A program made the translations under genes and the position numbers. The notes under the pieces are model-generated. The model was not told the DNA's origin, did not search any database, and worked only from the letters and a program-made list of their open reading frames with translations. Below, in pieces: positions 59,271-64,000 of a stretch of 64,000 nt of DNA (positions are counted from its first letter, which is position 1; every line of letters begins with the position of its first letter). The DNA is from Nonomuraea purpurea (GTDB taxonomy: Bacteria; Actinomycetota; Actinomycetes; Streptosporangiales; Streptosporangiaceae): positions 1-64,000 of the forward strand of contig NZ_JBHSBI010000035.1 of assembly GCF_042650645.1 (NCBI RefSeq), read 5' to 3'.

Positions 59271-59987
59271 CTATCCGCCCCGCCGTCCGCTCCTGGCGGC
59301 GAAGGCCGTCCAGCTCGTCACGTTGGGGGCCGACCACTCCTCGGGCGCGTGCAGGAACCGCTCGCCGACCCGCTCGCGCAGCCGCTGCGGCACCTCGGCC
59401 ACCTTGGCGCCCCTGCAGTGGTAGACGAGCGCGCCGCCGCGCCGGCCCATCGCCATCCAGGGCAGCCACGGCGAGACCCGGCACCACGAGAACACGCACG
59501 GCACGTCAGGCACGCCGGAGTCGAGGTCTTTCGCGGAGGCGAAGAACTGGAACAGCTCCATCGCGCGGTAGGTGTCACTGGCGGAGTTGTCGGGGAAGTC
59601 GGCCACCTTCAGCGGCGACGGGTAGGCCAGGCGGATGTCGAGGTTGTAGACGACCTGGTCGCCCAGCCGGGTCGTCGGCACGGGGTACGCCCCGAGCCGC
59701 TGGTTGACCGGGTCGTTGAAGACGTGCTGCACCTCGACCGTCCGGCCGGTGAACGGGTTGTCCCACGTGTCGAGCACCTGCCGGCTCGCCGGGTCGAGGT
59801 AGAGGGCGGCCTCCCTGGTCAGGAGCTGCCGGCCGGCGTCGGACTCGACCGCCCTGGCCACGTTGAGGCCCTCGAACCCGAACAGGTGGTGCGGGCCGTC
59901 GTCGTCCTGCCAGCCGTAGACGTCGCCGGTCCAGTAGGAGATCGTCTCCGTGCCGTCGGAGGACGCGCGCACCCGGATGAAGTCCAT
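59271..59987 (-). CDS. DUF1838-family protein
   Basis: 238 aa, soluble, no signal. SYWTGDVYGWQDDDGPHHLFGFEGLNVARAV and LDTWDNPFTGRTVEVQHVFNDPVN with CVFSWCRVSPWLPWMAMG are the DUF1838 blocks, a beta-rich protein of unknown function found in some actinomycetes and fungi. 9 bp from the HIT gene, probably co-transcribed. Confidence 0.8.
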   Translation of the reverse strand: MDFIRVRASSDGTETISYWTGDVYGWQDDDGPHHLFGFEGLNVARAVESDAGRQLLTREAALYLDPASRQVLDTWDNPFTGRTVEVQHVFNDPVNQRLGAYPVPTTRLGDQVVYNLDIRLAYPSPLKVADFPDNSASDTYRAMELFQFFASAKDLDSGVPDVPCVFSWCRVSPWLPWMAMGRRGGALVYHCRGAKVAEVPQRLRERVGERFLHAPEEWSAPNVTSWTAFAARSGRRGG

Positions 59988-60026
59988 GATCTGGAGCCTA
60001 ACTTCTGCGGCCGGGATCGGCTCGGC

Positions 60027-60452
60027 TCATTTGACCGTGAGCGTGAAGACCGCCTCGCCGGACTCGCGCCGGCTCTCGTCGGTGGCCGGCGTCCTGTCCT
60101 GCCCGCAGCGCCAGCAGTTGAACAGCCTGACCTCCGTCGTGCCCGGCCGCTTGCTGTTGAAGACGAAGTACGCCGTGCCGCCGGCGCCGGTTCCCTCGCC
60201 GTCACTCTTGTGCTCCTCGCTGATGTACGAGGCCACCTTCGTGTCGGGGACGGCGACGAGCTCCCAGTTGTCGCCCACCGACGGGTTGTCGGGGACCGCC
60301 AGCGAGAACCGCTGGCCCGGGCGCAGTTCGACCGGCACGGTCGTACCCTTCGCGCCCTTGATCACCTTGCCGTAGTCGCTCACCGCTGACCCGCCGCCAC
60401 ACCCCGCCACCAGGAGGGCCAGCAGGGCGACGGCGGCCGTTCGACGCATCAC
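60027..60452 (-). CDS. Lipoprotein with chagasin-like (I42) protease inhibitor domain
   Basis: 141 aa. Lipobox signal RRTAAVALLALLVAGC. Mature domain resembles chagasin: the BC-loop NPSVGDNWEL stands where NPTTGY is usual, and the DE-loop GAGGTAYFVFNSKRPGTTEV keeps GxGG and RPG. Such proteins block papain-like cysteine proteases. The altered first loop might weaken binding. Anchored on the outer face of the membrane. Confidence 0.75.
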   Translation of the reverse strand: MMRRTAAVALLALLVAGCGGGSAVSDYGKVIKGAKGTTVPVELRPGQRFSLAVPDNPSVGDNWELVAVPDTKVASYISEEHKSDGEGTGAGGTAYFVFNSKRPGTTEVRLFNCWRCGQDRTPATDESRRESGEAVFTLTVK

Positions 60453-60485
60453 TCCCGCAGGTTATCGACCTTCGCCGGGGGACGC

Positions 60486-61019
60486 TCACTTAGCCGTCTT
60501 GAAACGTCTGCCTGTCCTGAATCGCGTTTTGCGGTGTGTATCCGTCTTGCGGAGTCGCACCTGGCGCAGCGCCACGAAGGCGAGCACGGCGCCCGCGCCC
60601 AGAACGAGCAGCAGCACCGGCCGCTTCCTGGCGGTCTCGGCCACCCGGTGCCCGGCCGTCTCCGCCGCGTGGACCGCCCTGGCCTTGACGTCGGCCTTCT
60701 CGGCCAGCGCGCTGACGGTCTCGCCGAGTTCTCTGCGGGTCTGCCTGATCTCCTGGCGCAGGTCGTCCTCCCTCGCCCGCTCCTGCGCGCGCCACTGACG
60801 CTGCACGGCCTCGGTCCGCTCAGCCGGAACGGGAGGTTCGGGGGCGAAGGTCTCGTGTGCCCGACGGGCCGCCTCCGCCCTGCGTGCGTTGTCGGCCGCG
60901 CCAGGCCGGGTCGGGGGAACGTTGATGGAATCGCCCTCTGTCGGCGTACCCACGGTCGTTCTGCGCGCGCCGACGTCTCCGGCGTGCATCTCGCTGAATC
61001 CGGGGTTGGTCTCGCTCAT
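60486..61019 (-). CDS. DUF3618 membrane protein
   Basis: 177 aa. Coiled-coil IRQTRRELGETVSALAEKADVKARA in the middle is the DUF3618 signature, followed by one membrane helix (PVLLLVLGAGAVLAFVALRQV) and a basic C-terminus. The first 90 residues are disordered-looking. Its start overlaps the stop of the holin-like gene (4 bp). Confidence 0.85.
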   Translation of the reverse strand: MSETNPGFSEMHAGDVGARRTTVGTPTEGDSINVPPTRPGAADNARRAEAARRAHETFAPEPPVPAERTEAVQRQWRAQERAREDDLRQEIRQTRRELGETVSALAEKADVKARAVHAAETAGHRVAETARKRPVLLLVLGAGAVLAFVALRQVRLRKTDTHRKTRFRTGRRFKTAK

Positions 61020-61396
61020 CGTCGTGCCTTCTCCTTGACCATGTCGATGTCGGCCTTGACGCTCGCGATGGTCTCCGCAGGGACGGGCGGGCCGACCCGT
61101 TTCACCTGGCTTTTACCGGTCAGGCCGAGCAGGGCGGCCATGACGAACAGGAGCCCCGCCACGATGGCGGCGGCCGCCCATCCGGGCAGGACCAGGGCGA
61201 GGAGCAGGATGACGGTGGCCACGAGGGCGCCACCGCCGAAGAACGCGGCCATTCCCGCCGCGCCGAACAGGCCCGCGCCGAACCCCGCGTGTTTGCCCTT
61301 TTCCACCAGCTCCAGCCGCGCCAGGCGGAATTCGTCCTTGACGAGCCTGGAGACCTGGTCGGAGAGATCGCTGACCAGTTTGTGGGTCTCGTTCAC
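61016..61396 (-). CDS. Phage-holin-like (actinobacterial holin superfamily III) membrane protein
   Basis: 126 aa. DLSDQVSRLVKDEFRLARLELVEKGK amphipathic start, then two membrane helices (FGAAGMAAFFGGGALVATVI, GWAAAAIVAGLLFVMAALLG). Matches PF07332-type proteins that accompany DUF3618 genes in actinomycete chromosomes and are not phage-borne in most cases. Operon with the next gene. Confidence 0.85.
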   Translation of the reverse strand: MNETHKLVSDLSDQVSRLVKDEFRLARLELVEKGKHAGFGAGLFGAAGMAAFFGGGALVATVILLLALVLPGWAAAAIVAGLLFVMAALLGLTGKSQVKRVGPPVPAETIASVKADIDMVKEKARR

Positions 61397-61457
61397 GGCG
61401 TTCGCCTCCCTCCGCTGAGGATGGCGTCTACCCAGGCAAACGGCCTTCTATCACGCG

Positions 61458-61625
61458 CTAGCGGCGCTTGGCGGCCTTGAGCAGGAAGCCGAGCGCGGAC
61501 ACGACGGGGTCCTTCTGCCTCTCACACCAGTTGTCCGGCTGCTTCGGCTTACTCCACGGGGAGGGCAGCTCGCACGACGGAGCCTGCGGCTTCGGCCGCT
61601 CACACCACGATCCGGGAGGATTCAT
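61458..61625 (-). CDS. 55-aa microprotein with WCER repeats
   Basis: ATG 61625 to TAG 61458, too short for most gene callers. The sequence MNPPGSWCERPKPQAPSCEL then SPWSKPKQPDNWCERQKDPV shows WCER twice and three cysteines spaced through a Pro/Lys-rich stretch, ending in VSALGFLLKAAKRR. The repeated motif and GC-rich third codon positions argue for coding. No close ribosome site; no family recognised. It lies 62 bp from the holin-like gene start on the same strand. Confidence 0.5.
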   Translation of the reverse strand: MNPPGSWCERPKPQAPSCELPSPWSKPKQPDNWCERQKDPVVSALGFLLKAAKRR

Positions 61626-61713
61626 ACCAACACTCTACAACTTCAGGTGTCGCTTATATAAGCTCTCCCGCATTGCGACGGGCCTGATCAACGGTTCGGG
61701 GCGGTAACCTGCC

Positions 61714-64000
61714 GTGGTGCTGGCACACGGGGTTTGGGCGGTCGACGGGCTCGCCTTCTGGGCGGAGACCACCGCGCCCTCACCGCGGACGGGCGGTGCC
61801 GCCAGGAAGAGCGGTGGGCCGAGGGCGCATCCGCAGGCCGTGCCCGTGACCGGGCTCGCCGCCGGGCTCGGGCTGGACGAGCCGCCCACTCGGACGCTGG
61901 AGCTGCTGCTTCCCGGGTCGGCCGAGGAGCCGCTGCCCTCGCCGGAGACCGGGCGGCTGCCGGAGACGACCCGGCCCCGGCTGCGTCTGTGGCAGGTCCC
62001 CGCCGTCGTCCCACCGGCCGCCGAGGCGCTGCGCGTCCTGGACGAGCACGCCGGCACCGCCACCATGCGCCACTGGGCCGCCGTCGCCGACTTCGCCCGC
62101 GACCTGGTGCGACGCGGCCGTGTCCTCCCCCACCTCATCCGCACCCCTGATGCCCCCACGCCCACCGATGATTCGATGGCCGTGTGGCGGCCGGTGCTGA
62201 CGGGGGCGGACGCCGGGTACTTCAGGGAGCTGGCCCTGGCCATGCCGCCCGCCTGCCGCACCTCCGCCGTCGAGCGCCCGTCCTCGGACGTCCTCGTCGC
62301 GGCCCTGGAGGCGTTCACCGACGCGCTGGTCCGGCAGCGCCTCACCGAACCTCTGGTCGTTACCCCCAGAACCCCTCAGGACCGCTGGCTGGCCGCGCTG
62401 ACCGGTCCGGAGGCCGCCTGCCCCGACGTCCCCGGCCTCCGCCGCGACCTGGAGGGCTGGCATCACGCGGTGGCCACGTCCGAGGGCGCCACGCGCGTGT
62501 GCTTCCGCCTCATCGAACCGGCCGACTCCGCCGACTGGCGGGTGGAGCTGGCGTTGCAGGCCGCCGACGACCCCAGCCTCTACGTCCCGGCCGCCAGGGT
62601 GTGGCGGGGCGAGCCGACCCTGCCGGGCAGGCCGGAGCATGATCTGCTGGCCGGGCTGGGCCGCGCCGTCCGGTTGTATCCGGAGCTGGAGCGGGCGCTG
62701 CGCGTGCCGGAACCGGCCGAGCTGCCCCTGGACACGCCGGGCGCGTTCGCGTTCCTGCGGCAGGCGGCGCCGCTGCTGCAGGCGGCCGGGTTCGGGGTGC
62801 AGCTCCCGCGCTGGGCCGGCCGGACGAAGCTGGGGCTGAAGCTGACCACCAGGTCCAAGGCGCAGACGGCGGCGGTGGCCCAGGGGTTCGGGATGCGGGA
62901 GCTGGTCGACTTCCGCATCGACCTGGCGGTGGGCGACGAGACGATCAGCGAGGCGGAGCTGGCCGAGCTGGCCAGGCTCAAGGTGCCGCTGGTCAGGGTG
63001 CGCGGCCAGTGGGTGGAGCTGGACGAGCGGCAGCTCAAGGCGGCGCTGCGGGCCGTGGAGGGCAGCCGTGCGGGCGAGGCGTCGGCCGCCGACCTGCTGC
63101 GTCACGTCGTCCAGGGCGATGACGAGCTGCCGCTGCTGGAGGTCGACGCCGACGGCGTGCTCGGCGACCTGCTGTCCGGCCAGGCCGAGCGGCGGCTGCG
63201 GCCGATCGCGACCCCGGCGGGGCTGGAGGCGACGCTCAGGCCGTACCAGGAGCGCGGTCTGGCGTGGCTGAGCTTCCTGTCGGAGCTGGGCCTGGGTGGG
63301 GTGCTGGCCGACGACATGGGGCTGGGCAAGACGATCACCACGCTGGCCCTGCTCGTCCACGAGGGGGCCGGCGCGCCGACGCTGCTGGTGTGCCCGATGT
63401 CGCTGATCGGCAACTGGCAGCGCGAGGCGGCCAGGTTCGCGCCGGGGCTGCGCGTCCACGTGCACCACGGCTCGGGGCGCGACGCCGGGCAGATCGGGAC
63501 GGCCGACCTGGTGATCACGACGTACGGCACCGCCCAGCGCGACCTGGAGACCCTCAAGGGGCACGAGTGGCGCAGGGTCGTCTGCGACGAGGCCCAGGCG
63601 ATCAAGAACAGCGGCACCCTTCAGGCCCGCGCCGTGCGCTCGATCCCGACGGGCACCAGGCTCGCCCTGACCGGCACCCCGGTCGAGAACCATCTGGCCG
63701 AGCTCTGGTCGATCATGGAGTTCGCCAATCCCGGGCTGCTGGGGCCGAGGGCGCGGTTCAGGACGCGCTTCCAGGAGCCGATCGAGGCGCAGCAGGACGA
63801 GCAGGCGGCCGCGGCGCTCAAGCGGGCCACGGGTCCGTTCATCCTGCGCCGCGTCAAGACCGACAAGTCCATCATCTCGGATCTGCCGGAGAAGCTGGAG
63901 GTCAAGGAGTGGTGCCCGCTCACCCCCGAGCAGGCCACGCTCTATCAGGCCGTCGTGGACGACATGCTGGCCAAGATCGACGACAGCGAGGGCATCGAGC
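61714..64000 (+). CDS. SNF2-family helicase with DUF3670 N-terminal region (partial, runs off right edge)
   Basis: At least 762 aa, from GTG 61714 (GTG 61717 also possible). Long helical N-terminal half (DUF3670-like: VELALQAADDPSLYVPAARVW, LGLKLTTRSKAQTAAVAQGF). Then the helicase motor: motif I GVLADDMGLGKTITTLALLV, Ia LLVCPMSLIGNWQREA, II VVCDEAQAIKN (DEAQ in place of DEAH), III RLALTGTPVENHLAELWSIM, and FILRRVKTDKSIISDLPEKLE. The helicase C-terminal domain lies beyond the window. ATP-driven dsDNA translocase; some relatives occur with SWIM-domain proteins. Confidence 0.92.
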   Translation, partial: MVLAHGVWAVDGLAFWAETTAPSPRTGGAARKSGGPRAHPQAVPVTGLAAGLGLDEPPTRTLELLLPGSAEEPLPSPETGRLPETTRPRLRLWQVPAVVPPAAEALRVLDEHAGTATMRHWAAVADFARDLVRRGRVLPHLIRTPDAPTPTDDSMAVWRPVLTGADAGYFRELALAMPPACRTSAVERPSSDVLVAALEAFTDALVRQRLTEPLVVTPRTPQDRWLAALTGPEAACPDVPGLRRDLEGWHHAVATSEGATRVCFRLIEPADSADWRVELALQAADDPSLYVPAARVWRGEPTLPGRPEHDLLAGLGRAVRLYPELERALRVPEPAELPLDTPGAFAFLRQAAPLLQAAGFGVQLPRWAGRTKLGLKLTTRSKAQTAAVAQGFGMRELVDFRIDLAVGDETISEAELAELARLKVPLVRVRGQWVELDERQLKAALRAVEGSRAGEASAADLLRHVVQGDDELPLLEVDADGVLGDLLSGQAERRLRPIATPAGLEATLRPYQERGLAWLSFLSELGLGGVLADDMGLGKTITTLALLVHEGAGAPTLLVCPMSLIGNWQREAARFAPGLRVHVHHGSGRDAGQIGTADLVITTYGTAQRDLETLKGHEWRRVVCDEAQAIKNSGTLQARAVRSIPTGTRLALTGTPVENHLAELWSIMEFANPGLLGPRARFRTRFQEPIEAQQDEQAAAALKRATGPFILRRVKTDKSIISDLPEKLEVKEWCPLTPEQATLYQAVVDDMLAKIDDSEGIE

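Noticed and set aside
61016..61396. Prophage lysis gene
   Set aside because: Holin-like proteins of this type pair with DUF3618 in actinomycete chromosomes, and no other phage gene is near.

Overview
The window is high-GC DNA with strong GC preference at third codon positions, many GTG starts and purine-rich AGGAGG-type ribosome sites. A class III lanthipeptide operon, a conservon (cvnABCD), a wax ester synthase family acyltransferase, PaaX and DUF3618/holin-like genes point to a filamentous actinomycete. Streptosporangiales (Nonomuraea-like) is my best guess from gene style only. I saw no rRNA, tRNA or CRISPR array.

Layout. 1-9.8 kb is accessory in character. It holds an in-frame Ser/Thr kinase-FtsK chimera cut by the left edge, a secreted propeller-like protein, a RHH/PIN toxin-antitoxin pair, a DarTG pair whose toxin has an internal deletion, an acyl-CoA dehydrogenase divergent from a PaaX regulator, and a HigBA module lodged between two copies of the 3' end of a neighbouring gene. 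9.9-12.5 kb holds a GCS2-type ligase and a zinc alcohol dehydrogenase. 12.6-22.5 kb is a complete class III lanthipeptide locus: response regulator at one end and histidine kinase at the other, with LanKC, a 43-aa precursor, a two-gene ABC exporter and a prolyl oligopeptidase in one minus-strand operon.

22.7-30.1 kb is ordinary metabolism: two aldo/keto reductases, PolX, a GNAT, a Mo-cofactor oxidoreductase and a WS/DGAT. 30.1-35.5 kb is a four-gene diterpenoid cluster (prenyl diphosphate synthase, P450, class II cyclase, class I synthase). It is followed at once by the conservon (35.7-39.4 kb) and a strong terminator. 39.5-44.4 kb holds a membrane protein, an epimerase/TetR divergent pair whose start codons sit inside a shared palindrome, and an SSS symporter with its DUF485 partner. 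44.5-50.7 kb holds a GH95-like hydrolase, a sugar ABC permease pseudogene split by an IS200/IS605-type insertion, a PLP enzyme and a LacI regulator.

50.7-56.4 kb holds an XPB-like protein and a second SSS symporter, convergent genes separated by a 2.04-kb composite-transposon-like element. That element has 39-bp perfect inverted ends and carries a secreted EEP-family hydrolase and a small secreted protein. The second SSS/DUF485 pair sits under a LytS/LytTR two-component system (56.4-58.8 kb). 58.9-61.6 kb holds HIT, DUF1838, chagasin-like lipoprotein, DUF3618, holin-like and microprotein genes. The window ends inside a SNF2 helicase.

The main secondary-metabolism stories are a ribosomally made labionin-type peptide with a dedicated prolyl-peptidase maturation step, and a two-cyclase labdane-type diterpenoid oxidised by one P450.
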